Positions 36,315 through 46,648 are shown, counted from the first letter of the stretch. The stretch: 64,000 nt of DNA from Shewanella schlegeliana (GCF_016765635.1 NZ_JAESVD010000002.1:186001-250000); one strand, 5' to 3'. A program made the numbers and translations. Notes: generated from the sequence alone by a model not told the origin.

Positions 36315-36569
36315 ATGGCAACCAGAATTACCTATAAGTTTAAGAACCAAGCGAAAGAGATTAACTTTGCTTACGACAAATATCATGACATCTATGAGGC
36401 CGTTGCCGCGGCTGAAGGCGTTGATTTAACGCAATACCTCATGATGGAGCAGCAGATCGCTATGACCTCAAAAGGTTCATCTGCAGTAAAAGATTTTCGC
36501 GCTAAAGAGTTTGCACGATTTGGCTTTAGTGACATCTACTACATCAAAGATGAACCCAAAAAGTCATAA
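36315..36569 (+). CDS. DUF2960 family protein
   Basis: 84 residues, soluble. MATRITYKFKNQAKEINFAYDKYHDIYEAVAAAEGVDLTQYL matches DUF2960, restricted mainly to Shewanella and Vibrio relatives. Function unknown. Confidence 0.8.
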   Translation: MATRITYKFKNQAKEINFAYDKYHDIYEAVAAAEGVDLTQYLMMEQQIAMTSKGSSAVKDFRAKEFARFGFSDIYYIKDEPKKS

Positions 36570-36625
36570 CATTTGAGCCAGTATTCGCCATCACCATCCA
36601 ATAGACCTAATAATAAGTGATATCA

Positions 36626-37150
36626 ATGACGACTCATTACATGCCTAATAACGAACACGCTAACTTTCCACGAGCAGGCTTTTTTAAGCGCTGCGGTGCT
36701 ATCGTTTATGATCTGTTACTTGCCGTCGCCGTGTATATGGTGGCTGGCGCCATAGGTTTTGGTATTTTTATCGGCTTAACCAGCAGTGGCTTAATCGATA
36801 TGGCAGGCTTTGAGCATGTTTCAGACCTGCTCAATAACACGCCGCTATATAAAGGTATCTACCAGTGCTGGATTATGGCCTGTGTGGGTCTGTTCTATAT
36901 CAGTTTTTGGAGCAAAGGCGGTCAAACATTAGGGATGCGAGCATGGCGGCTCAAGATCCAGCATCCGAATGGTCAAAACCTGAGTATGGTCACTGCGGCG
37001 GCTAGATTGGTTTGGTCACTGCTAGGGGTGGGCAACTTATGGATCCTAATTAACAGGGATAAGTTAGCCCTACAGGATATGATGACTCGCTCAGAAGTGG
37101 TTGTGCTCTCTAAAGAAGCCAATCAGATGCGTAACTGGCACGGTGTTTAA
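36626..37150 (+). CDS. RDD family membrane protein
   Basis: 174 residues. The family's Arg and Asp residues are visible (RAGFFKRCGAIVYDLLLAVAVYM at the first helix and LINRDKLALQDMMTRSEVV at the end), with three membrane helices and the GQTLGMRAWRLKI loop. ATG 36626 preferred over GTG 36617. Function of the family is mostly unknown (possibly transport). Confidence 0.85.
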   Translation: MTTHYMPNNEHANFPRAGFFKRCGAIVYDLLLAVAVYMVAGAIGFGIFIGLTSSGLIDMAGFEHVSDLLNNTPLYKGIYQCWIMACVGLFYISFWSKGGQTLGMRAWRLKIQHPNGQNLSMVTAAARLVWSLLGVGNLWILINRDKLALQDMMTRSEVVVLSKEANQMRNWHGV

Positions 37151-37242
37151 ACTACACCTCTAGCAAGAAGCAACACGCTAGCAATACATATTTAGCATCT
37201 TAGATCTCAGCTCTCTCCTAAGACGCAACAGAAAAGCATAAC

Positions 37243-37284
37243 AAAAAAGCCAATCACAGACTTCATCTGTTGATTGGCTTTTTT
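37243..37284. terminator. bidirectional terminator
   Basis: 14-bp stem AAAAAAGCCAATCA/TGATTGGCTTTTTT, between RDD and lptG genes. Confidence 0.85.
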
Positions 37285-37312
37285 ATGATTGCTGTATAGC
37301 AGCTAAGAAGGA

Positions 37313-38371
37313 TTACTTCCTAATAAAGTAGAGTGCGCCAATACTAAATAGCAATGCGGGCATGCCAGCACTAATAAAGGCGGGTAAACCGTAAACGATA
37401 CTTAGTGGCCCAAAAATCTCACTACAGATATAGAAGCTAAATCCTGCCACAACCCCAAGCAACACTCGCGCGCCCATGGTAACGGTTCTAAGCGGTCCAA
37501 ATACAAACGACAGGGCGACCAGCATCATTACCGCAACGGTTACTGGCTGCAACAACTTGCGCCACAGTGCTAACTCATAACGTTCAGATGCCTGATTGTT
37601 ATTTTTCAAATAATCGAGATAATCGAGTAAGCCTGCTATCGACAACGACTCAGGTTTAACCGATACCACACTCAGTTTTTCAGGGGTCAGTGAGGAAACC
37701 CACTTATCCTCTTCGAGGTTAGTTAGCACTACCTGCTCATTTTTAAACGTGGTTCTTCTCACATCTGTCAGCTGCCAATACTTATCCTTATACTCAGCAT
37801 AATCCGCGTGTACGGTACTGGTTAAGTTAGTAGTATCGTTGAACTCATACAGGGTAATATCTCGCAGGCGGTCACTATCGACCACACCGCCAATATTAAC
37901 GAATAACGGCCCATCTTTTGCCCAGATCCCACGGTTAGATTCAATTAACTTACCACCTGACACATTGGTACGTTTGATCTCTTTAGCCCTAAGCTCAGCA
38001 ACAGGCGCAACCCATTCGGTTAGCATCATGACAATAATCATCAGTGGAATCGCCGTTTTCATTGCCGACATGGTGATCTGTAAACGAGACAAGCCCGCAG
38101 ACTGCATCACCACTAACTCAGAGTTAGAGGCTAGCATGCCCATACCAATCAAGGCACCGAGTAACACGGCCATAGGGAAAAACAGCTCAATATCCCTTGG
38201 GATCAAAAACAGCACATAGACGCCAGCATCCATCATGGTGTAAGTACCACGCCCCACCAAACGTAGCTGGTCAACCCACTTAATAATGCCAGATAAACCC
38301 GTTAACACCAGCAAGGCTAAAGATGAGGTACTAATCAGAGTTCTAGCGATATAAAAATCTAATATTCTCAT
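37313..38371 (-). CDS. lptG: LPS export ABC transporter permease LptG
   Basis: 352 residues, YjgP/YjgQ family. It has three N-terminal and three C-terminal membrane helices around a periplasmic beta-jellyroll domain (about residues 130-260). The start overlaps the stop of lptF by 4 bp (ATGA), so they are translationally coupled. With LptF it forms the permease of the LptB2FGC machine that extracts LPS from the inner membrane. Confidence 0.93.
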   Translation of the reverse strand: MRILDFYIARTLISTSSLALLVLTGLSGIIKWVDQLRLVGRGTYTMMDAGVYVLFLIPRDIELFFPMAVLLGALIGMGMLASNSELVVMQSAGLSRLQITMSAMKTAIPLMIIVMMLTEWVAPVAELRAKEIKRTNVSGGKLIESNRGIWAKDGPLFVNIGGVVDSDRLRDITLYEFNDTTNLTSTVHADYAEYKDKYWQLTDVRRTTFKNEQVVLTNLEEDKWVSSLTPEKLSVVSVKPESLSIAGLLDYLDYLKNNNQASERYELALWRKLLQPVTVAVMMLVALSFVFGPLRTVTMGARVLLGVVAGFSFYICSEIFGPLSIVYGLPAFISAGMPALLFSIGALYFIRK

Positions 38372-39483
38372 GCTTTGGCCGCCTTCTTACGCTTAAATAA
38401 GCCTGTGACTTTAGCACCGAGTGGCCGCTCTTTACCGAGCAATAATATACCAATAAAGAGCGCGGAAGCATGGATCCACCACATACCTAGATACTGTGGG
38501 ATCACCCCATCTTCGAGTGACTTACGTCCAGCCACCATCAAACCAAAATAGCCTAAATAGAGTAGAATCGCAGGGAACATCTTAGCAAATTTACCTTGGC
38601 GATTATTCACTCGTGCCATAGGCACTGCAATCAGAGTCATCAGCGGGATCGCCAGCGGAATAGCTAAGCGCCAATGAAATTCTGCGGTCGCTTCTGGGCT
38701 ATCGATATCCATTAGCTCACCAATTGGCATGGCAGACAGCTTACGGCGGCGTTCATCCACCTCTTGCTCTTTAATCTGCATTTGATAGCCACCAAACTCG
38801 ACAACTTGATAATCGACGCGCTTTGGATTGCCCTGATACTGCACACCCTCTTCCAGCTGCAGACGCTGACCACCGGTCTCATCTTCGACCACTTTACCAG
38901 TACGTGCCACCACCACATTGGCGACGCCGGTTTCATCATCAGGCTCTGGTAACTGGGCAACAAACACCTTGTCTAATTGGTTATCACGACCAATGCGCTC
39001 GACAAACAGTACCGCACGACCATTAGGACTGGTTTGGAAGCGGCCCTGAGTCAACGCGGCCAGACCAGCCTCAGACTGGGCGTGTTCTAGCACTTGATTC
39101 TGCTGTTCCTCGGCCCAAGGCGCAACATAGATAGACAAAAATGCAGTAAACACCATGTTGATCACCGCAAGCAATAGCGTCACCCGAGTGATATACCACT
39201 CACTGATCCCTACGCCATGAAAAATAACCATCTCATTCTCGGCATACATGCGCCCATGGGCGAGCAAAATACCTAAGAAAAGACTTAGCGGTAACACTAA
39301 AACTGTGAGAAATGGCATGTTAAGACCCAATAAGGTCATAACAAGCGATGCAGGAAACTCGCCATCGGAGGCATCAGCAAGCACACGCACAAAATGTTGG
39401 CTAATAAAAATAGCTAACAGCACTAAAAGTACTGCGATTTGCGCTTTTAAAACTTCTCGAATCAGGTATCTAAATACAATCAC
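38368..39483 (-). CDS. lptF: LPS export ABC transporter permease LptF
   Basis: 371 residues with the same six-helix plus jellyroll plan as LptG; the sequence opens MIVFRYLIREVLKAQIAVLLVL and contains NEMVIFHGVGISEW, a typical LptF loop that contacts LptB. First gene of the lptFG operon, divergent from pepA, the same arrangement as in many gammaproteobacteria. Confidence 0.93.
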   Translation of the reverse strand: MIVFRYLIREVLKAQIAVLLVLLAIFISQHFVRVLADASDGEFPASLVMTLLGLNMPFLTVLVLPLSLFLGILLAHGRMYAENEMVIFHGVGISEWYITRVTLLLAVINMVFTAFLSIYVAPWAEEQQNQVLEHAQSEAGLAALTQGRFQTSPNGRAVLFVERIGRDNQLDKVFVAQLPEPDDETGVANVVVARTGKVVEDETGGQRLQLEEGVQYQGNPKRVDYQVVEFGGYQMQIKEQEVDERRRKLSAMPIGELMDIDSPEATAEFHWRLAIPLAIPLMTLIAVPMARVNNRQGKFAKMFPAILLYLGYFGLMVAGRKSLEDGVIPQYLGMWWIHASALFIGILLLGKERPLGAKVTGLFKRKKAAKA

Positions 39484-39706
39484 AGTGAGGATCCGGTCTC
39501 CAAACTTTCATTTATGCTGGTATCAATACAACTTTCATGTAGACTGTCTACTTTTAGTAGTTTTGTAACCAACAATTACATAACATGGCCAGGGAAAACA
39601 CTCGAAAAGAAAATTCTTGAGTGCGCCATATTTCGGCCCTTTTTGGGCATAAGCAGACATTATCTAATAAATAATAAAATTTGTCTTTAAGAATCTAGGA
39701 GAGCTC
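39484..39706. promoter_or_regulatory. divergent lptF/pepA promoter region
   Basis: 223 bp with no gene; must contain promoters for both directions. GGAGAG just precedes the pepA ATG. Confidence 0.45.
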
Positions 39707-41215
39707 ATGGAGTTTAGCGTAAAGAGCGGCAGTCCAGAAAAACAACGCTCAGCTTGTATCGTTGTTGGTGTATACGAACCAAGACGCTTGTCCGGTATCG
39801 CCGAACAGTTAGATAAAATCAGTGAAGGCTATATCAGCAACTTACTTCGTCGTGGCGACTTGGAAGGTAAGCCAGGACAGATGTTATTGCTTCATCATGT
39901 ACCGAACGTACTTAGCGAGCGTGTTTTACTCGTTGGTTGTGGCAAAGAGCGTGAGCTTGATGAACGTCAATATAAGCAGATCATCACCAAAACCATCAAC
40001 ACCTTAAATGAAACGGGTTCTATGGAAGCAGTTTGTTTCCTTACCGAGTTACATGTTAAAGGACGCGACACCTACTGGAAAGTACGTGAAGCCGTTGAAA
40101 CCACGCAAAACAGCCTTTATAGCTTCGATGCACTAAAAACACGCAAAGGCGAGACTCGTCGTCCACTGCGTAAGTTAGTATTTAATGTACCGACTCGCCG
40201 CGAATTGACCGTGGGTGAGCGCGCCATCGAGCACGGTATGGCCGTCTCTGCGGGCATGCACCTTTGCCGCGATGTGGCAAATATGCCACCAAATATCTGT
40301 AATCCAGCTTACTTAGCCTCGCAAGCTCGTCAAATCGCCGAAAATACTGAGAATCTAACAGTAACCACTCTCGGTGAAGAGCAGATGGAAGCTCTAGGCA
40401 TGAACTCATACCTAGCAGTGGGTCGTGGTAGCCATAATGAGTCTGTTATGACCATCATGGAATATAAGGGTGCGGTAGATAATACCGAAAAGCCAATTGT
40501 CTTAATCGGTAAAGGCCTTACCTTCGACTCCGGCGGTATTTCACTTAAGCCTGGCGAAGCCATGGATGAGATGAAGTACGACATGGGCGGCGCAGCAGGT
40601 GTTATCGGTGCCATGAAGGCCCTATGTCAGATGCAGCTACCTATTAACGTTATCGGGATCTTGGCTGGCTGTGAAAACATGCCTTCAAGCAACGCTTATC
40701 GTCCAGGGGATATTCTTACGACTATGTCAGGCCAAACTGTAGAGGTGTTAAACACCGATGCTGAAGGCCGCTTAGTATTGTGTGATGTCCTGACCTATGT
40801 CGAGCGCTTTGACCCTGAACTGGTTGTCGATACCGCAACCCTAACAGGCGCCTGTGTCATCGCTTTAGGTAAGCATGCATCGGGTTTGTTCTCAGGTCAT
40901 AACCCACTTGCCCATGAACTGCTAAATGCTGGTGAGCAAAGTGGTGATCGCGCGTGGCGCATGCCTTTATGGGATGAGTATCAAGAGCACCTTGAAAGCC
41001 CATTTGCAGATATGACAAACTTAGGTGGTCGTGCTGCTGGCTCAATTACCGCCGCCTGCTTCCTGTCTCGCTTTACTAAGAAGTACAACTGGGCCCATCT
41101 AGATGTGGCAGGTACGGCTTGGAACAGCGGAGCCAATAAAGGCTCAACCGGTCGACCAGTGCCACTGCTAACGCAGTTCCTGATCAACCGAGCAGGTATC
41201 GAACAGGGCGAGTAA
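39707..41215 (+). CDS. pepA: leucyl aminopeptidase PepA
   Basis: 502 residues, M17 family. The signature NTDAEGRL and metal ligands in [17 protein letters not shown] and [16 protein letters not shown] are intact. A hexameric manganese/zinc aminopeptidase; in E. coli it also binds DNA at cer and carAB, so a regulatory role is possible. RBS AGGAGA 7 bp upstream. Confidence 0.95.
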   Translation: MEFSVKSGSPEKQRSACIVVGVYEPRRLSGIAEQLDKISEGYISNLLRRGDLEGKPGQMLLLHHVPNVLSERVLLVGCGKERELDERQYKQIITKTINTLNETGSMEAVCFLTELHVKGRDTYWKVREAVETTQNSLYSFDALKTRKGETRRPLRKLVFNVPTRRELTVGERAIEHGMAVSAGMHLCRDVANMPPNICNPAYLASQARQIAENTENLTVTTLGEEQMEALGMNSYLAVGRGSHNESVMTIMEYKGAVDNTEKPIVLIGKGLTFDSGGISLKPGEAMDEMKYDMGGAAGVIGAMKALCQMQLPINVIGILAGCENMPSSNAYRPGDILTTMSGQTVEVLNTDAEGRLVLCDVLTYVERFDPELVVDTATLTGACVIALGKHASGLFSGHNPLAHELLNAGEQSGDRAWRMPLWDEYQEHLESPFADMTNLGGRAAGSITAACFLSRFTKKYNWAHLDVAGTAWNSGANKGSTGRPVPLLTQFLINRAGIEQGE

Positions 41216-41240
41216 GCCCAGCACGAAGTCAATATACATT

Positions 41241-41275
41241 GAAAGGCTAAACCTCTGGGTTTAGCCTTTTTTATT
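41241..41275 (+). terminator. terminator after pepA
   Basis: GGCTAAACC-TCTG-GGTTTAGCC followed by six T. Confidence 0.85.
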
Positions 41276-41421
41276 TTAACCTCCCACGCAGTAATGCCAT
41301 ACACTCTTGTGCAGAGGCTCAAGAAAAGCACTTAGTCAATTGCTGAGCGCAAAAACCTAAATTGGCGGTGAGTCAAGACTGACCCACCTCGGTTTAAGGT
41401 AATCGCGACAGCGAATGACTC

Positions 41422-42744
41422 TTAAGCTTTAAGCTCTAACTCTTCAGCCATAGTCGGCTCTTCAATACGAGTCACCAACAACTGATCCACTTTATAGCTA
41501 TCCACATCCACCACTTCAAACTTAAAGCCCGCATGTGTTACTGAGTCAGTGCACTTTGGAATTTTACGCAGCATAAACATCATAAAACCAGCGATAGTTT
41601 CGTAGTTATGATTTTGTGGAAACTCTTCAATATCCAGCGCACGCATAACATCAATAATCGGCGTTACGCCATCCATCAGCCAAGAGCGTTCATCGCGGGC
41701 AATGATCTGCTCTTCACTTTCAGGTAAAGACCAAGCACCCATCACCGCATCTTGCAGGTCTTTAGCCGTCACCACACCGACGACCAGAGAGTATTCATTC
41801 ATCACAATCGCGAAATCTGCACGACTATTCTTAAAATAATCCATCGATTCTGACAGGCTTAATGTGTCAGGAATGATAAAGCAGTTGGTCACCAATTTTT
41901 TATCGGTAAGGCTTATTTTCTCGCCGTTAATTAGGCAGATAAGTAATTTCTTAGCGTTAACAATACCCACAACGGTATCTAACTGCTCATCACAAACTAA
42001 GAAGTTAGAGTGGGGTTGCTGGGCAATCTTGGCTTTAATTTCCTCTTCACTATCTTGTAGCAAGAAATACGCTAAGCTCTCACGCGCCGTCATGGCAGCT
42101 GTTACTGGAATAGTTTGCATTTCAAACACTTTTTCCATCATCAGCTGATCGCCTTTATCAAGCACACCCGCTTCTGCGCCCGCATCCATCACAGCATAAA
42201 TATCATCTGAGGTCACCGCATCATTACGGGCAGTTTGAACTTGAAACACTCGAAACACGAAATTCGCAAGACCATTGAAGAACCAAACCAAAGGTTTTAG
42301 TACCACGATGCAGACCATCATAGGGCCAACAAAGGTCATAGCGACCTTTTCAGGAAACGCCATGGCTAGACGTTTAGGCATCAGATCTGCAATCAGAATA
42401 AACAAGCTCGTTACAAAGACGAAAGAGAGCAAGAAGCTCATCTTATCTAGCCAAGGACCACTCAACCAACTCGATAGGAACGAGTGAAAATAGGGAGTAA
42501 AAGCTGACTCACCCACGATACCCCCCATGATGGCGACCGCATTTAAGCCTATCTGTACCACAGTAAAAAAGTTACCTGGCTGAGATTGCAGCAGCAACAC
42601 TTTATCGGCTCGAGCGTCCCCTTCAGATGCAAGCTGGCGCAGACGAATTTTACGCCCTGCCGCGAGGGCAATTTCCGACATAGAGAAAAAACAACTGACT
42701 CCAATCAGGAGCAATATAATCACAGCATTATCAAAGAAGCTCAT
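41422..42744 (-). CDS. CNNM/CorC-type membrane protein with CBS pair
   Basis: 440 residues. DUF21/CNNM membrane domain (residues about 5-190; FSMSEIALAAGRKIRLRQLASEGDARADKVL is characteristic), two CBS domains (about 205-330) and a CorC_HlyC C-terminal domain (about 345-430). Often annotated as hemolysin; the family is more probably involved in magnesium or cobalt transport. Confidence 0.88.
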   Translation of the reverse strand: MSFFDNAVIILLLIGVSCFFSMSEIALAAGRKIRLRQLASEGDARADKVLLLQSQPGNFFTVVQIGLNAVAIMGGIVGESAFTPYFHSFLSSWLSGPWLDKMSFLLSFVFVTSLFILIADLMPKRLAMAFPEKVAMTFVGPMMVCIVVLKPLVWFFNGLANFVFRVFQVQTARNDAVTSDDIYAVMDAGAEAGVLDKGDQLMMEKVFEMQTIPVTAAMTARESLAYFLLQDSEEEIKAKIAQQPHSNFLVCDEQLDTVVGIVNAKKLLICLINGEKISLTDKKLVTNCFIIPDTLSLSESMDYFKNSRADFAIVMNEYSLVVGVVTAKDLQDAVMGAWSLPESEEQIIARDERSWLMDGVTPIIDVMRALDIEEFPQNHNYETIAGFMMFMLRKIPKCTDSVTHAGFKFEVVDVDSYKVDQLLVTRIEEPTMAEELELKA

Positions 42745-43217
42745 TTAGCACCTTTCTCAAAACTAAAAACACACTATCCCTCTACTGCATATCATTATTT
42801 CTACTTATCGGTACTCATTTTCCCTAAGCAGAACTCAGTATAATGACCAACCTCCTATTGGCGCGATCGCGGAGTATATCCCCAATACAGACAACTCACC
42901 AGCTAATAAATTAACCAATGTGAGCGATTAATTTTTTATCACATAGACAAAAGCAAAGAGCTTCACCCAACCCCTTGTTTGCATAAAAAATAATCAACAA
43001 TGATTTTCATGTCCTTCGAATCCCCCCAATCTCTGTAAAACATAATTAATCGAAAACATTCCTCAATGGAATAGATGCTATGCATATAGCCGCACTTATC
43101 AAGATGATATCGAATGGCTAACATCTCCTCATCGCTTTAGTAGCCAATTCACTCACTTGGTAATTTCAACTTCAGCGGCTAATTAAACCAAATGAAAATG
43201 ACACGAGGATTAACACC
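42745..43217. other. 473-bp intergenic region
   Basis: Between divergent genes. Contains the ATTCC-N5-GGAAT dyad at 43058. No other gene or structure seen. Confidence 0.5.
43058..43072. promoter_or_regulatory. LysR-type dyad upstream of the SnoaL-like gene
   Basis: ATTCC-TCAAT-GGAAT, T-N11-A type, 145 bp before the ATG at 43218. Identical half-sites and spacing occur in the LysR/OYE intergenic region at 45431. Confidence 0.45.
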
Positions 43218-43754
43218 ATGGACATGCAGCAAAAACTTCAGCAACTATTAGATAAACAAGAAATGACCGAGCTTATGTATAAGTTCGCTCGAGCATTGGA
43301 CAGAGTCGATGGTGAACTGATGAAGTCAACCTACTGGGAAGATGCGATTGAAGAACATCAAGACCCTATTTTCCCAGATCTGTTTTTCTATAATGATAAC
43401 GCTCATCAATTTGTTGAGCCTGCAATGGAAGGCTTTAGAGCCTTAAAAGTCACTCAGCACAGGATCAGCAACCCTCTTATCGAGATCGACGGCGATACAG
43501 CAACCGCAGAGGCTTACGTTTGGGCATATCATGTACATGAAGAGGACGGTGTCGATAGAGAGGGAATTCTAGGCGGACGACATCATTTCCGCTTCGAACG
43601 CCGAGGCGATATTTGGAAAATTAACCATCGTTCTACTGTATTTGACTGGAACCAAAACCAAAATGCCACGGCGATTTGGGCCGATAACTTCAGTGATAAG
43701 TATCGAGGCAAACGCAACCATCAAGATGACAGCTACAATTACATCTCAATCTAA
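43218..43754 (+). CDS. SnoaL-like (NTF2 fold) protein
   Basis: 178 residues. MDMQQKLQQLLDKQEMTELMYKFARALDRVDGELMKSTYWEDAIEEH followed by a strand with the FERRGDIWKINHR end is the SnoaL_4 pattern of small NTF2-fold enzymes and binding proteins. The substrate is unknown. The next gene is a thiol peroxidase-like protein 92 bp away on the same strand. Confidence 0.82.
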   Translation: MDMQQKLQQLLDKQEMTELMYKFARALDRVDGELMKSTYWEDAIEEHQDPIFPDLFFYNDNAHQFVEPAMEGFRALKVTQHRISNPLIEIDGDTATAEAYVWAYHVHEEDGVDREGILGGRHHFRFERRGDIWKINHRSTVFDWNQNQNATAIWADNFSDKYRGKRNHQDDSYNYISI

Positions 43755-43781
43755 CCTTTTTGACTTAAGTAAATGATGAAG

Positions 43782-43797
43782 GCCGCCATCGGCCTCC
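43782..43797. terminator. weak hairpin between SnoaL-like and peroxiredoxin-like genes
   Basis: AGGCCG-CCAT-CGGCCT without T-run; may be an attenuating structure. Confidence 0.3.
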
Positions 43798-43846
43798 ATA
43801 AAGATAAGTACACATTAGCAACGTTCCACCAGATAAGGGTAATAAT

Positions 43847-44380
43847 ATGTCATCAATGAAATTTACTGCAGGAGCCCCCTTTCCTAGCATTCAACTGCCT
43901 ACCCTAGCGGGAGAATCAATCGCTTTAGGGACTCCAGCGCAGGGAAGTGATTGGCGATTAGTAATCATTTACCGAGGCAAACACTGCCCACTATGTACTC
44001 GCTACCTCAACGAAGTGGAGAAATTTGCAGCCGATTTTCTAAAATTGGGCATCGATATCGTAGCCGCTTCAGCTGATTCACTAGAGCAAGCACAGATTCA
44101 TAAGAGCAACTTAGCTGTCAGCTTCCCTATCGCTTACAATCTCACTATCGAGAATATGCAGCAGCTTGGGCTTTATATCTCTCACCCACGCTCAGAGAAA
44201 GAAACCGACCATCCCTTTGCCGAGCCCGGATTGTTTGTCATCAATGATAAGGGGCTCGTTCAAGTGTTAGATATTTCCAATGGTCCCTTTGCGCGCCCTG
44301 AACTGGCCATCTTATTATCTGGCCTAAGCTTTATCCGCGACCCAGAAAACAATTACCCGATCCGTGGCACTTACTTTTAA
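43847..44380 (+). CDS. AhpC/TSA-type thioredoxin-fold protein
   Basis: 177 residues. The active-site motif is CPLC (Cys47, Cys50), a two-cysteine pattern unlike the single peroxidatic Cys of classical AhpC but known in the peroxiredoxin-like DUF899/AhpC-TSA group. IVAASADSLEQAQIHKSNLAVSFPI is typical. It probably reduces peroxides or disulfides. Confidence 0.82.
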   Translation: MSSMKFTAGAPFPSIQLPTLAGESIALGTPAQGSDWRLVIIYRGKHCPLCTRYLNEVEKFAADFLKLGIDIVAASADSLEQAQIHKSNLAVSFPIAYNLTIENMQQLGLYISHPRSEKETDHPFAEPGLFVINDKGLVQVLDISNGPFARPELAILLSGLSFIRDPENNYPIRGTYF

Positions 44381-44419
44381 TCGTAACTGAGGTAGAAGAA
44401 AGTGAGCTTAGCCTTATCA

Positions 44420-44445
44420 AAAGCCAACACAGAAGTGTTGGCTTT
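44420..44445. terminator. bidirectional terminator
   Basis: 11-bp stem AAAGCCAACAC-AGAA-GTGTTGGCTTT between converging genes. Confidence 0.8.
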
Positions 44446-44448
44446 CGC

Positions 44449-45357
44449 TTACCGATAGCTGGAGCTTTCGGCTAGACGCTGCTTTAGGAAATCAATAAAG
44501 CAGCGAGCTTTTAACGGCACATAACGGCTCTGTGGATAGATAGCATTAAAAGGTAATGGTTTAGCGGTGTAATTTGACAGTATCGCTTTGAGGTTTCCTT
44601 CTTTTATATGCTCATCGACCATCCATATTGGCAGCTGAACAACTCCTAAGCCGTCAAGGGCTAGTTGTAATATCGCCTCACCATTATCACAGCGACAATT
44701 ACCACTCACAGGCACAGAGATCTTATCACCGCTTTCTTTAGCTTGCTCAAAATGCCAAATATTGACCGACTTTAACATTGAGTAGACGATACAGTTATGA
44801 GTTCTCAGTTCCTGAGGCGCTTCTGGCTCACCAAAGCGCTTTAAGTAGTCTGGCGATGCAACGACAACCATGGGGTTATCGAATAAATGTCTTGCGATTA
44901 GCGATGAGTCCTCAAGCTGCTTAGCTCGAATAGCCACATCTATCCCTTCAGCAATTAAGTCCACGTGCTTATCACTGAGCATCAGATCCACTTTTATCTC
45001 AGGGTAACACTCGAGAAAATGACTCAAAAATGGCGCGATAAATTGGCAGCCAAATACAATTGGAGCCGCCACACGAAGCACACCTTTAGGCGATGCCTGT
45101 TGCGATCGAACTTGCGCCTGCGCTTCATCAAGCTCACCAATAATCGCCACACAACTTTCATAATATGCGGTGCCGACTTCGGTCATCGAATTTTCTCTGC
45201 TACTACGAGTGAGCAATTTCGCCCCTAGCAGACTTTCCAGAGCAGCGACTTTCTTGCTGATTGTCGCTTGGGTCGTGTTTTGCTCTCTGGCTGCGGCTGA
45301 AAAACTGCCGCTTTGTACTACACGAACAAATGCCCTCATCGCACCTAACTGATCCAT
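44449..45357 (-). CDS. LysR-family regulator
   Basis: 302 residues. Winged helix at 1-60 (MRAFVRVVQSGSFSAAAREQNTTQATISKKVAALES), effector domain from about 90. It is divergent from the Old Yellow Enzyme gene; the 180-bp gap contains a 17-bp palindrome. The AA series resembles DsdC/NemR-like LysR regulators of oxidoreductases only in general layout. Confidence 0.88.
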   Translation of the reverse strand: MDQLGAMRAFVRVVQSGSFSAAAREQNTTQATISKKVAALESLLGAKLLTRSSRENSMTEVGTAYYESCVAIIGELDEAQAQVRSQQASPKGVLRVAAPIVFGCQFIAPFLSHFLECYPEIKVDLMLSDKHVDLIAEGIDVAIRAKQLEDSSLIARHLFDNPMVVVASPDYLKRFGEPEAPQELRTHNCIVYSMLKSVNIWHFEQAKESGDKISVPVSGNCRCDNGEAILQLALDGLGVVQLPIWMVDEHIKEGNLKAILSNYTAKPLPFNAIYPQSRYVPLKARCFIDFLKQRLAESSSYR

Positions 45358-45429
45358 CTAACCTCCAGAGTTTAAGCTGTTCCCCATACGGATCACCTTA
45401 GTGACTAACTAAACTCTCGTCTTCACAAG

Positions 45430-45446
45430 AATTCCATTATGGAATT
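45430..45446. promoter_or_regulatory. 17-bp perfect palindrome between LysR and OYE genes
   Basis: AATTCCATTATGGAATT; within it ATTCC-N5-GGAAT fits the T-N11-A LysR box. It lies 73 bp from the LysR start and 92 bp from the OYE start, as expected for an operator controlling both. Confidence 0.6.
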
Positions 45447-45537
45447 AATACTATTCATTTTAGTCTAATTCTATTCCTGTTCTCTGTCACTTATAGTCAG
45501 CAAAACCCAATTAACTTTCCTTGCAGAGATCCTACCG

Positions 45538-46575
45538 ATGAAATACAGCCCCTTATTTAAGCCATATAAACTAAGCGAACAGCTGAGATTAAAGAACCGT
45601 ATTGTGATGGCACCAATGAATCGTAGTATGGCAGATGATAAATTTGTCCCAACAGAAGCAATGATGAACTACTACGCTCGTCGAGCCGATACTGGCTTAA
45701 TCATTTCCGAGTCGCTTATGATCTCCCCAAATGCCCAAGGCTACCCCAATACACCCGCAATCTATGCGCCTGAACATATAGCGGGCTGGAAAAAAGTCAC
45801 CGATAAGGTTCATGATAACGGCGGTAAAATCTTTGCTCAGTTATGGCACACAGGCAGAGTTTCGCACCCAATTTATTTAAATGGACAGCAGCCGTGGGCT
45901 CCGTCAGCAGTACCACTTGAGGGACGTGTACCTCGCACCGATAATTTGCAATATGGCACCCCCAAAGAGATGACGGAGCAGGAGATAGAGCTAATCGTTA
46001 CTGAGTTTGCTAATGCCGCTGCCAATGCCAAAGAAGCCGGTTTTGATGGCGTCGAGCTCCATGCTGCAAACGGTTATCTACTCGATCAGTTCTTACATTG
46101 GGATACCAACCGACGCACTGATGCTTGGGGGGGAAGCGCTGAGAATATGAGCCAAATATTGTTTAACGTTATCGATGCGGTAAAACAAAACATTGAGCAT
46201 GTTGGCGTCCGTATATCTCCTGTCGCCTATCTGAATCTCGAGCATGATGAACGGGATATTCTTGTTTCTAACCACCTACTTCAACGTCTAAATGATTGTA
46301 ATTTGAGCTACGTTCATACCGGTATGTTCGAAGACACTTATCAGGCACAGTTACAAGGTAGCGTAACCCAGTACATTAAAAGCCTATACCACGGAACCAT
46401 TATCGCTTGTGGTGGCTATAGCGCAGAAAATGGCAGCATGACCATAAGTCAAGGTGATGCTAACTTAGTCGCAATTGGAAGACCACTGATAGCTAACCCC
46501 GATTATGTTGAGAAAATACGGACTAAAAAGCCACTAACCGTCTACGATGCAGAGATGTTAAATCAACTCATTTAG
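45538..46575 (+). CDS. Old Yellow Enzyme-family alkene reductase
   Basis: 345 residues. FMN-binding (beta/alpha)8 barrel with KNRIVMAPMNRSMA, FAQLWHTGR and DGVELHAANGYLLDQFL, the His/Asn pair that binds the substrate carbonyl. It reduces activated C=C bonds of enals/enones or nitro-compounds with NAD(P)H. Likely regulated by the divergent LysR protein. Confidence 0.9.
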   Translation: MKYSPLFKPYKLSEQLRLKNRIVMAPMNRSMADDKFVPTEAMMNYYARRADTGLIISESLMISPNAQGYPNTPAIYAPEHIAGWKKVTDKVHDNGGKIFAQLWHTGRVSHPIYLNGQQPWAPSAVPLEGRVPRTDNLQYGTPKEMTEQEIELIVTEFANAAANAKEAGFDGVELHAANGYLLDQFLHWDTNRRTDAWGGSAENMSQILFNVIDAVKQNIEHVGVRISPVAYLNLEHDERDILVSNHLLQRLNDCNLSYVHTGMFEDTYQAQLQGSVTQYIKSLYHGTIIACGGYSAENGSMTISQGDANLVAIGRPLIANPDYVEKIRTKKPLTVYDAEMLNQLI

Positions 46576-46648
46576 GCTTTATCTATAATTAAAAGTAACC
46601 ACGACAAGGAAGTCGTATTTTCCAATCTAGACCGCTATTTTAAACTGA

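Noticed and set aside
40981..41331. Minus-strand frame of 116 codons at the end of pepA
   Set aside because: Antisense shadow of pepA and its terminator.
42865..42872. GCGATCGC octamer in the intergenic region
   Set aside because: A single occurrence of an 8-mer known from cyanobacterial genomes; no repetition nearby, so probably chance.
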